64,000 bases of DNA from Limanda limanda (lineage: Eukaryota; Chordata; Actinopteri; Pleuronectiformes; Pleuronectidae), in assembly GCF_963576545.1 (NCBI RefSeq), contig NW_026870574.1, forward strand, positions 248,001-312,000, given 5' to 3'. Positions 1 to 10,131 of the stretch are shown in pieces; the stretch's first letter is position 1, and every line of letters begins with the position of its first letter. Made by a program: the position numbers and the translations under genes. The notes under the pieces were generated by a model. It was given only the letters and a program-made list of their open reading frames with translations. It was not told where the DNA came from and did no database searches.

Positions 1-257
1 CCCAAATTAGTCCAGATGCAACCACTTTCCAAGTCTCTCCGACCTTCACAAAAAAAGTTATTCAAGAATATCTCTTTCTCCTATGTGCTTTCATCCCTAA
101 CCCTAACCCTAACCCTTCCGAAAGTCGGAGAAGCTCAAGGATGGTACCGATCGATGCGCGCTACCCCATTTAGTGGGGGTAGAGCCTACTTGCAAGTCTC
201 TCCGACCTTCACAAAAAAAGTTATTCAAGAATATCTCTTTCTCCTATGTGCTTTCAT

Positions 258-278
258 CCCTAACCCTAACCCTAACCC
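258..278 (-). repeat. Telomeric (TTAGGG)n tract inside monomer A, G4-capable
   Basis: The + strand reads (CCCTAA)3CCC, so the minus strand reads GGG(TTAGGG)3. That is exactly four GGG runs, the minimum for an intramolecular telomeric G-quadruplex. The same tract occurs in every 163-bp A unit. The 157-bp A units carry one repeat fewer and so have only three GGG runs. The repeat sequence is seen directly; quadruplex formation is inferred from the known behaviour of vertebrate telomeric DNA. Confidence 0.9.
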
Positions 279-323
279 TTCCGAAAGTCGGAGAAGCTCA
301 AGGATGGTACCGATCGATGCGCG

Positions 324-345
324 CTACCCCATTTAGTGGGGGTAG
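324..345. other. Hairpin in monomer A
   Basis: CTACCCC (324-330) and GGGGTAG (339-345) are perfect inverted repeats around an 8-nt loop. The hairpin recurs in all A units with CTACCCCATTTAG. A common variant class with GCAACCCC shortens the stem by two pairs. A second, longer-range dyad within the same monomer pairs GAAAGTCGGAGA (283-294) with TCTCCGACCTTC (362-373) with one mismatch. Confidence 0.6.
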
Positions 346-886
346 AGCCTACTTGCAAGTCTCTCCGACCTTCACAAAAAAAGTTATTCAAGAATATCTC
401 TTTCTCCTATGTGCTTTCATCCCTAACCCTAACCCTAACCCTTCCGAAAGTCGGAGAAGCTCAAGGATGGTACCGATCGATGCGCGCTACCCAATTTAGT
501 GGGGGTAGAGCCTACTTGCAAGTCTCTCCGACCTTCACAAAAAAAGTTATTCAAGAATATCTCTTTCTCCTATGTGCTTTCATCCCTAACCCTAACCCTA
601 ACCCTTCCAAAAGTCGGAGAAGCTCAAGGATGGTACCGATCGATGCGCGCTACCCCATTTAGTGGGGGTAGAGCCTACTTGCAAGTCTCTCCGACCTTCA
701 CAAAAAAAGTTATTCAAGAATATCTCTTTCTCCTATGTGCTTTCATCCCTAACCCTAACCCTAACCCTTCCGAAAGTCGGAGAAGCTCAAGGATGGTACC
801 GATCGATGCGCGCTACCCCATTTAGTGGGGGTAGAGCCTACTTGCAAGTCTCTCCGACCTTCACAAAAAAAGTTATTCAAGAATAT

Positions 887-1041
887 CTCCTCAGATTTGG
901 GGGAATTTCGTCGGTCGACCTCTTCCGAAGGTCGTACAAGCTCGGGGATGGTACCAATCGATCCGCAGGACCCAAATTAGTCCAGATGCAACCACTTTCC
1001 AAGTCTCTCCGACCTTCACAAAAAAAGTTATTCAAGAATAT
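887..1041 (+). repeat. Monomer B exemplar (155 bp)
   Basis: This is a representative B unit, phased to begin at CTCCTCAGATTTGG. It lacks telomeric repeats. Its first ~35 bp (G-run, then TTTCGTCGGTCGACC) have no counterpart in A. From TTCCGAAGGTCG onward it aligns with A: CAAGCTCGGGGATGGTACC matches the A block AAGCTCAAGGATGGTACC, and the final ~44 bp are the same as in A. A and B therefore look like diverged copies of one ancestral monomer with different 5' segments. The length is 2 modulo 3, so A+B restores frame. Confidence 0.95.
916..934. other. Hairpin in monomer B
   Basis: CGACCT (916-921) and AGGTCG (929-934) form a 6-bp stem with a 7-nt loop. It overlaps the palindrome GGTCGACC. Variants with CTTTTCCGAAGG or CTCTTTCGAAGG change only the loop. 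Confidence 0.5.
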
Positions 1042-1142
1042 CTCTTTCTCCTATGTGCTTTCATCCCTAACCCTAACCCTAACCCTTCCGAAAGTCGGAG
1101 AAGCTCAAGGATGGTACCGATCGATGCGCGCTACCCCATTTA

Positions 1143-4100
1143 GTGGGGGTAGAGCCTACTTGCAAGTCTCTCCGACCTTCACAAAAAAAGTTATTCAAGA
1201 ATATCTCTTTCTCCTATGTGCTTTCATCCCTAACCCTAACCCTAACCCTTCCGAAAGTCGGAGAAGCTCAAGGATGGTACCGATCGATGCGCGCTACCCC
1301 ATTTAGTGGGGGTAGAGCCTACTTGCAAGTCTCTCCGACCTTCACAAAAAAAGTTATTCAAGAATATCTCCTCAGATTTGGGGGAATTTCGTCGGTCGAC
1401 CTTTTCCGAAGGTCGTACAAGCTCGGGGATGGTACCAATCGATCCGCAGGACCCAAATTAGTCCAGATGCAACCACTTTCCAAGTCTCTCCGACCTTCAC
1501 AAAAAAAGTTATTCAAGAATATCTCTTTCTCCTATGTGCTTTCATCCCTAACCCTAACCCTAACCCTTCCGAAAGTCGGAGAAGCTCAAGGATGGTACCG
1601 ATCGATGCGCGCTACCCCATTTAGTGGGGGTAGAGCCTACTTGCAAGTCTCTCCGACCTTCACAAAAAAAGTTATTCAAGAATATCTCCTCAGATTTGGG
1701 GGAATTTCGTCGGTCGACCTCTTCCGAAGGTCGTACAAGCTCGGGGATGGTACCAATCGATCCGCAGGACCCAAATTAGTCCAGATGCAACCACTTTCCA
1801 AGTCTCTCCGACCTTCACAAAAAAAGTTATTCAAGAATATCTCTTTCTCCTATGTGCTTTCATCCCTAACCCTAACCCTAACCCTTCCGAAAGTCGGAGA
1901 AGCTCAAGGATGGTACCGATCGATGCGCGCTACCCCATTTAGTGGGGGTAGAGCCTACTTGCAAGTCTCTCCGACCTTCACAAAAAACGTTATTCAAGAA
2001 TATCTCTTTCTCCTATGTGCTTTCATCCCTAACCCTAACCCTAACCCTTCCGAAAGTCGGAGAAGCTCAAGGATGGTACCGATCGATGCGCGCTACCCCA
2101 TTTAGTGGGAGTAGAGCCTACTTGCAAGTCTCTCCGACCTTCACAAAAAAAGTTATTCAAGAATATCTCCTCAGATTTGGGGGAATTTCGTCGGTCGACC
2201 TCTTCCGAAGGTCGTACAAGCTCGGGGATGGTACCAATCGATCTGCAGGACCCAAATTAGTCCAGATGCAACCACTTTCCAAGTCTCTCCGACCTTCACA
2301 AAAAAAGTTATTCAAGAATATCTCTTTCTCCTATGTGCTTTCATCCCTAACCCTAACCCTAACCCTTCCGAAAGTCGGAGAAGCTCAAGGATGGTACCGA
2401 TCGATGCGCGCTACCCCATTTAGTGGGGGTAGAGCCTACTTGCAAGTCTCTCCGACCTTCACAAAAAAAGTTATTCAAGAATATCTCTTTCTCCTATGTG
2501 CTTTCATCCCTAACCCTAACCCTAACCCTTCCGAAAGTCGGAGAAGCTCAAGGATGGTACCGATCGATGCGCGCTACCCCATTTAGTGGGGGTAGAGCCT
2601 ACTTGCAAGTCTCTCCGACCTTCACAAAAAAAGTTATTCAAGAATATCTCCTCAGATTTGGGGGAATTTCGTCGGTCGACCTCTTCCGAAGGTCGTACAA
2701 GCTTGGGGATGGTACCAATCGATCCGCAGGACCCAAATTAGTCCAGATGCAACCACTTTCCAAGTCTCTCCGACCTTCACAAAAAAAGTTATTCAAGAAT
2801 ATCTCTTTCTCCTATGTGCTTTCATCCCTAACCCTAACCCTAACCCTTCCGAAAGTCGGAGAAGCTCAAGGATGGTACCGATCGATGTGCGCTACCCCAT
2901 TTAGTGGGGGTAGAGCCTACTTGCAAGTCTCTCCGACCTTCACAAAAAAAGTTATTCAAGAATATCTCTTTCTCCTATGTGCTTTCATCCCTAACCCTAA
3001 CCCTAACCCTTCCGAAAGTCGGAGAAGCTCAAGGATGGTACCGATCGATGCGCGCTACCCCATTTAGTGGGGGTAGAGCCTACTTGCAAGTCTCTCCGAC
3101 CTTCACAAAAAAAGTTATTCAAGAATATCTCTTTCTCCTATGTGCTTTCATCCCTAACCCTAACCCTAACCCTTCCGAAAGTCGGAGAAGCTCAAGGATG
3201 GTACCGATCGATGCGCGCTACCCCATTTAGTGGGGGTAGAGCCTACTTGCAAGTCTCTCCGACCTTCACAAAAAAAGTTATTCAAGAATATCTCCTCAGA
3301 TTTGGGGGAATTTCGTCGGTCGACCTTTTCCGAAGGTCGTACAAGCTCGGGGATGGTACCAATCGATCCGCAGGACCCAAATTAGTCCAGATGCAACCAC
3401 TTTCCAAGTCTCTCCGACCTTCACAAAAAAAGTTATTCAAGAATATCTCTTTCTCCTATGTGCTTTCATCCCTAACCCTAACCCTAACCCTTCCGAAAGT
3501 CGGAGAAGCTCAAGGATGGTACCGATCGATGCGCGCTACCCCATTTAGTGGGGGTAGAGCCTACTTGCAAGTCTCTCCGACCTTCACAAAAAAAGTTATT
3601 CAAGAATATCTCCTCAGATTTGGGGGAATTTCGTCGGTCGACCTCTTCCGAAGGTCGTACAAGCTCGGGGATGGTACCAATCGATCCGCAGGACCCAAAT
3701 TAGTCCAGATGCAACCACTTTCCAAGTCTCTCCGACCTTCACAAAAAAAGTTATTCAAGAATATCTCTTTCTCCTATGTGCTTTCATCCCTAACCCTAAC
3801 CCTAACCCTTCCGAAAGTCGGAGAAGCTCAAGGATGGTACCGATCGATGCGCGCTACCCCATTTAGTGGGGGTAGAGCCTACTTGCAAGTCTCTCCGACC
3901 TTCACAAAAAACGTTATTCAAGAATATCTCTTTCTCCTATGTGCTTTCATCCCTAACCCTAACCCTAACCCTTCCGAAAGTCGGAGAAGCTCAAGGATGG
4001 TACCGATCGATGCGCGCTACCCCATTTAGTGGGAGTAGAGCCTACTTGCAAGTCTCTCCGACCTTCACAAAAAAAGTTATTCAAGAATATCTCCTCAGAT

Positions 4101-4990
4101 TTGGGGGAATTTCGTCGGTCGACCTCTTCCGAAGGTCGTACAAGCTCGGGGATGGTACCAATCGATCTGCAGGACCCAAATTAGTCCAGATGCAACCACT
4201 TTCCAAGTCTCTCCGACCTTCACAAAAAAAGTTATTCAAGAATATCTCTTTCTCCTATGTGCTTTCATCCCTAACCCTAACCCTAACCCTTCCGAAAGTC
4301 GGAGAAGCTCAAGGATGGTACCGATCGATGCGCGCTACCCCATTTAGTGGGGGTAGAGCCTACTTGCAAGTCTCTCCGACCTTCACAAAAAAAGTTATTC
4401 AAGAATATCTCTTTCTCCTATGTGCTTTCATCCCTAACCCTAACCCTAACCCTTCCGAAAGTCGGAGAAGCTCAAGGATGGTACCGATCGATGCGCGCTA
4501 CCCCATTTAGTGGGGGTAGAGCCTACTTGCAAGTCTCTCCGACCTTCACAAAAAAAGTTATTCAAGAATATCTCCTCAGATTTGGGGGAATTTCGTCGGT
4601 CGACCTCTTCCGAAGGTCGTACAAGCTTGGGGATGGTACCAATCGATCCGCAGGACCCAAATTAGTCCAGATGCAACCACTTTCCAAGTCTCTCCGACCT
4701 TCACAAAAAAAGTTATTCAAGAATATCTCTTTCTCCTATGTGCTTTCATCCCTAACCCTAACCCTAACCCTTCCGAAAGTCGGAGAAGCTCAAGGATGGT
4801 ACCGATCGATGTGCGCTACCCCATTTAGTGGGGGTAGAGCCTACTTGCAAGTCTCTCCGACCTTCACAAAAAAAGTTATTCAAGAATATCTCTTTCTCCT
4901 ATGTGCTTTCATCCCTAACCCTAACCCTAACCCTTCCGAAAGTCGGAGAAGCTCAAGGATGGTACCGATCGATGCGCGCTACCCCATTTA
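1143..4990 (+). repeat. 1924-bp higher-order repeat, two copies
   Basis: Two consecutive 12-monomer blocks (8 A + 4 B = 1924 bp) run at about 1143-3066 and 3067-4990. Diagnostic variants repeat exactly 1924 bp apart: CGACCTTTTCCGAAG near 1400 and 3325, AAAAAACGTTATTC near 1985 and 3909, AGTGGGAGTAGAG near 2105 and 4029, GATCTGCAGG near 2243 and 4167, AAGCTTGGGG near 2700 and 4624, and GATGTGCGC near 2885 and 4809. Confidence 0.88.
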
Positions 4991-7567
4991 GTGGGGGTAG
5001 AGCCTACTTGCAAGTCTCTCCGACCTTCACAAAAAAAGTTATTCAAGAATATCTCTTTCTCCTATGTGCTTTCATCCCTAACCCTAACCCTAACCCTTCC
5101 GAAAGTCGGAGAAGCTCAAGGATGGTACCGATCGATGCGCGCTACCCCATTTAGTGGGGGTAGAACCTACTAGCAAGTCTCTCCGACCTTCACAAAAAAA
5201 GTTATTCAAGAATATCTCCTCAGATTTGGGGGAATTTCGTCGGTCGACCTCTTCCGAAGGTCGTACAAGCTCGGGGATGGTACCAATCGATCCGCAGGAC
5301 CCAAATTAGTCCAGATGCAACCACTTTCCAAGTCTCTCCGACCTTCACAAAAAAAGTTATTCAAGAATATCTCTTTCTCCTATGTGCTTTCATCCCTAAC
5401 CCTAACCCTAACCCTTCCAAAAGCCGGAGAAGCTCAAAGATGGTACCGATCGATGCGCGCTACCCCATTTAGTGGGGGTAGAGCCTACTTGCAAGTCTCT
5501 CCGACCTTCACAAAAAAAGTTATTCAAGAATATCTCTTTCTCCTATGTGCTTTCATCCCTAACCCTAACCCTAACCCTTCCGAAAGTCGGAGAAGCTCAA
5601 GGATGGTACCGATCGATGCGCGCTACCCCATTTAGTGGGGGTAGAGCCTACTTGCAAGTCTCTCCGACCTTCACAAAAAAAGTTATTCAAGAATATCTCT
5701 TTCTCCTATGTGCTTTCATCCCTAACCCTAACCCTAACCCTTCCGAAAGTCAGAGAAGCTCAAGGATGGTACCGATCGATGCGCGTTACCCCATTTAGTG
5801 GGGGTAGAGCCTACTTGCAAGTCTCTCCGACCTTCACAAAAAAAGTTATTCAAGAATATCTCCTCAGATTTGGGGGAATTTCGTCGGTCGACCTTTTCCG
5901 AAGGTCGTACAAGCTCGGGGATGGTACCAATCGATCCGCAGGACCCAAATTAGTCCAGATGCAACCACTTTCCAAGTCTCTCCGACCTTCACAAAAAAAG
6001 TTATTCAAGAATATCTCTTTCTCCTATGTGCTTTCATCCCTAACCCTAACCCTAACCCTTCCGAAAGTCGGAGAAGCTCAAGGATGGTACCGATCGATGT
6101 GCGCTACCCCATTTAGTGGGGGTAGAGCCTACTTGCAAGTCTCTCCGACCTTCACAAAAAAAGTTATTCAAGAATATTTCTTTCTCCTATGTGCTTTCAT
6201 CCCTAACCCTAACCCTAACCCTTCCGAAAGTCGGAGAAGCTCAACGATGGTACCGATCGATGCGCGCTACCCCATTTAGTGGGGGTAGAGCCTACTTGCA
6301 AGTCTCTCCGACCTTCACAAAAAAAGTTATTCAAGAATATCTCTTTCTCCTATGTGCTTTCATCCCTAACCCTAACCCTAACCCTTCCGAAAGTCGGAGA
6401 AGCTCAAGGATGGTACCGATCGATGCGCGCTACCCCATTTAGTGGGGGTAGAGCCTACTTGCAAGTCTCTCCGACCTTCACAAAAAAAGTTATTCAAGAA
6501 TATCTCCTCAGATTTGGGGGAATTTCGTCGGTCGACCTCTTCCGAAGGTCGTACAAGCTCGGGGATGGTACCAATCGATCCGCAGGACCCAAATTAGTCC
6601 AGATGCAACCACTTTCCAAGTCTCTCCGACCTTCACAAAAAAAGTTATTCAAGAATATCTCTTTCTCCTATGTGCTTTCATCCCTAACCCTAACCCTAAC
6701 CCTTCCAAAAGTCGGAGAAGCTCAAGAATGGTACCGATCGATGCGCGCTACCCCATTTAGTGGGGGTAGAGCCTACTTGCAAGTCTCTCCGACCTTCACA
6801 AAAAAAGTTATTCAAGAATATCTCTTTCTCCTATGTGCTTTCATCCCTAACCCTAACCCTAACCCTTCCGAAAGTCGGAGAAGCTCAAGGATGGTACCGA
6901 TCGATGCGCGCTACCCCATTTAGTGGGGGTAGAGCCTACTTGCAAGTCTCTCCGACCTTCACAAAAAAAGTTATTCAAGAATATCTCTTTCTCCTATGTG
7001 CTTTCATCCCTAACCCTAACCCTAACCCTTCCGAAAGTCGGAGAAGCTCAAGGATGGTACCGATCGATGCGCGCTACCCCATTTAGTGGGGGTAGAGCCT
7101 ACTTGCAAGTCTCTCCGACCTTCACAAAAAAAGTTATTCAAGAATATCTCCTCAGATTTGGGGGAATTTCGTCGGTCGACCTCTTCCGAAGGTCGTACAA
7201 GCTCGGGGATGGTACCAATCGATCCGCAGGACCCAAATTAGTCCAGATGCAACCACTTTCCAAGTCTCTCCGACCTTCACAAAAAGAGTTATTCAAGAAT
7301 ATCTCTTTCTCCTATGTGCTTTCATCCCTAACCCTAACCCTAACCCTTCCGAAAGTCGGAGAAGCTCAAGGATGGTACAGATCGATGCGCGCTACCCCAT
7401 TTAGTGGGGGTAGAGCCTACTTGCAAGTCTCTCCGACCTTCACAAAAAAAGTTATTCAAGAATATCTCTTTCTCCTATGTGCTTTCATCCCTAACCCTAA
7501 CCCTAACCCTTCCGAAAGTCGGAGAAGCTCAAGGATGGTACCGATCGATGCGCGCAACCCCATTTAG

Positions 7568-8517
7568 TGGGGGTAGAGCCTACTTGCAAGTCTCTCCGAC
7601 CTTCACAAAAAAAGTTATTCAAGAATATCTCCTCAGATTTGGGGGAATTTCGTCGGTCGACCTCTTCCGAAGGTCGTACAAGCTCGGGGAAAGTACCAAT
7701 CGATCAGCAGGACCCAAATTAGTCCAGATGCAACCACTTTCCAAGTCTCTTCGACCTTCACAAAAAAAGTTATTCAAGAATATCTCTTTCTCCTATGTGC
7801 TTTCATCCCTAACCCTAACCCTAACCCTTCCGAAAGTCGGAGAAGCTCAAGGATGGTACCGATCGATGCGCGCTACCCCATTTAGTGGGGGTAGAGCCTA
7901 CTTGCAAGTCTCTCCGACCTTCACAAAAAAAGTTATTCAAGAATATCTCTTTCTCCTATGTGCTTTCATCCCTAACCCTAACCCTTCCGAAAGTCGGAGA
8001 AGCTCAAGGATGGTACCGATCGATGCGCGCTACCCCATTTAGTGGGGGTAGAGCCTACTTGCAAGTCTCTCCGACCTTCACAAAAAAAGTTATTCAAGAA
8101 TATCTCCTCAGATTTGGGGGAATTTCGTCGGTCGACCTCTTCCGAAGGTCGTACAAGCTCGGGGATGGTACCAATCGATCAGCAGGACCCAAATTAGTCC
8201 AGATGCAACCACTTTCCAAGTCTCTTCGACCTTCACAAAAAAAGTTATTCAAGAATATCTCTTTCTCCTATGTGCTTTCATCCCTAACCCTAACCCTAAC
8301 CCTTCCGAAAGTCGGAGAAGCTCAAGGATGGTACCGATCGATGCGCGCTACCCCATTTAGTGGGGGTAGAGCCTACTTGCAAGTCTCTCCGACCTTCACA
8401 AAAAAAGTTATTCAAGAATATCTCTTTCTCCTATGTGCTTTCATCCCTAACCCTAACCCTTCCGAAAGTCGGAGAAGCTCAAGGATGGTACCGATCGATG
8501 CGCGCTACCCCATTTAG
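7568..8517 (+). repeat. 475-bp higher-order repeat, two copies
   Basis: Two adjacent blocks of A+A+B, each including one 157-bp A unit (163+157+155 = 475 bp), lie at about 7568-8042 and 8043-8517. Both carry GATCAGCAGG and AAGTCTCTTCGACC. A related block with the same variants recurs near 11380-11440 and again near 34950-35005. Confidence 0.75.
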
Positions 8518-8843
8518 TGGGGGTAGAGCCTACTTGCAAGTCTCTCCGACCTTCACAAAAAAAGTTATTTAAGAATATCTCTTTCTCCTATGTGCTTTCA
8601 TCCCTAACCCTAACCCTAACCCTTCCGAAAGTCGGAGAAGCTCAAGGATGGTACCGATCGATGCGCGCTACCCCATTTAGTGGGGGTAGAGCCTACTTGC
8701 AAGTCTCTCCGACCTTCACAAAAAAAGTTATTCAAGAATATCTCTTTCTCCTATGTGCTTTCATCCCTAACCCTAACCCTAACCCTTCCGAAAGTCGGAG
8801 AAGCTCAAGGATGGTACTGATCGATGCGCGCTACCCCATTTAG

Positions 8844-10131
8844 TGGGGGTAGAACCTACTAGCAAGTCTCTCCGACCTTCACAAAAAAAGTTATTCAAGA
8901 ATATCTCCTCAGATTTGGGGGAATTTCGTCGGTCGACCTCTTCCGAAGGTCGTACAAGCTCGGGGATGGTACCAATCGATCCGCAGGACCCAAATTAGTC
9001 CAGATGCAACCACTTTCCAAGTCTCTCCGACCTTCACAAAAAAAGTTATTCAAGAATATCTCTTTCTCCTATGTGCTTTCATCCCTAACCCTAACCCTAA
9101 CCCTTCCGAAAGTCGGAGAAGCTCAAGGATGGTACCGATCGATGTGCGCTACCCCATTTAGTGGGGGTAGAGCCTACTTGCAAGTCTCTCCGACCTTCAC
9201 AAAAAAAGTTATTCAAGAATATCTCTTTCTCCTATGTGCTTTCATCCCTAACCCTAACCCTAACCCTTCCGAAAGTCGGAGAAGCTCAACGATGGTACCG
9301 ATCGATGCGCGCTACCCCATTTAGTGGGGGTAGAGCCTACTTGCAAGTCTCTCCGACCTTCACAAAAAAAGTTATTCAAGAATATCTCTTTCTCCTATGT
9401 GCTTTCATCCCTAACCCTAACCCTAACCCTTCCGAAAGTCGGAGAAGCTCAAGGATGGTACCGATCGATGCGCGCTACCCCATTTAGTGGGGGTAGAACC
9501 TACTAGCAAGTCTCTCCGACCTTCACAAAAAAAGTTATTCAAGAATATCTCCTCAGATTTGGGGGAATTTCGTCGGTCGACCTCTTCCGAAGGTCGTACA
9601 AGCTCGGGGATGGTACCAATCGATCCGCAGGACCCAAATTAGTCCAGATGCAACCACTTTCCAAGTCTCTCCGACCTTCACAAAAAAAGTTATTCAAGAA
9701 TATCTCTTTCTCCTATGTGCTTTCATCCCTAACCCTAACCCTAACCCTTCCGAAAGTCGGAGAAGCTCAAGGATGGTACCGATCGATGTGCGCTACCCCA
9801 TTTAGTGGGGGTAGAGCCTACTTGCAAGTCTCTCCGACCTTCACAAAAAAAGTTATTCAAGAATATCTCTTTCTCCTATGTGCTTTCATCCCTAACCCTA
9901 ACCCTAACCCTTCCGAAAGTCGGAGAAGCTCAACGATGGTACCGATCGATGCGCGCTACCCCATTTAGTGGGGGTAGAGCCTACTTGCAAGTCTCTCCGA
10001 CCTTCACAAAAAAAGTTATTCAAGAATATCTCTTTCTCCTATGTGCTTTCATCCCTAACCCTAACCCTAACCCTTCCGAAAGTCGGAGAAGCTCAAGGAT
10101 GGTACCGATCGATGCGCGCTACCCCATTTAG
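8844..10131 (+). repeat. 644-bp higher-order repeat, two copies
   Basis: Two adjacent 3A+1B blocks (644 bp) lie at about 8844-9487 and 9488-10131. Shared variants are GGGTAGAACCTACTAGCAAG at each block start, GATGTGCGC, and GCTCAACGATGG (near 9286 and 9930). The GCTCAACGATGG variant also occurs near 6240, so an older copy exists there. Confidence 0.8.

Larger units (their letters stand above)
235..397 (+). repeat. Monomer A exemplar (163 bp)
   Basis: This is a representative A unit, phased to begin at CTCTTTCTCCTATG. In order it holds a pyrimidine-rich start, the telomeric tract at 258-278, a short dyad CCGA-AAG-TCGG, the block GGATGGTACCGATCGATG (KpnI, PvuI and ClaI sites), a hairpin CTACCCC/GGGGTAG, and the ~44-bp tail shared with monomer B (CAAGTCTCTCCGACC, an A-run, then TTATTCAAGAATAT). 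Its length is 1 modulo 3, so consecutive A units shift reading frame and a TAG in the CATTTAGTG block ends most frames. Confidence 0.95.

Noticed and set aside
887..1041. CENP-B box in the satellite, which would suggest a centromere
   Set aside because: TTTCGTCGGTCGACC has the leading TTCG, but the required A and CGGG positions do not match on either strand.
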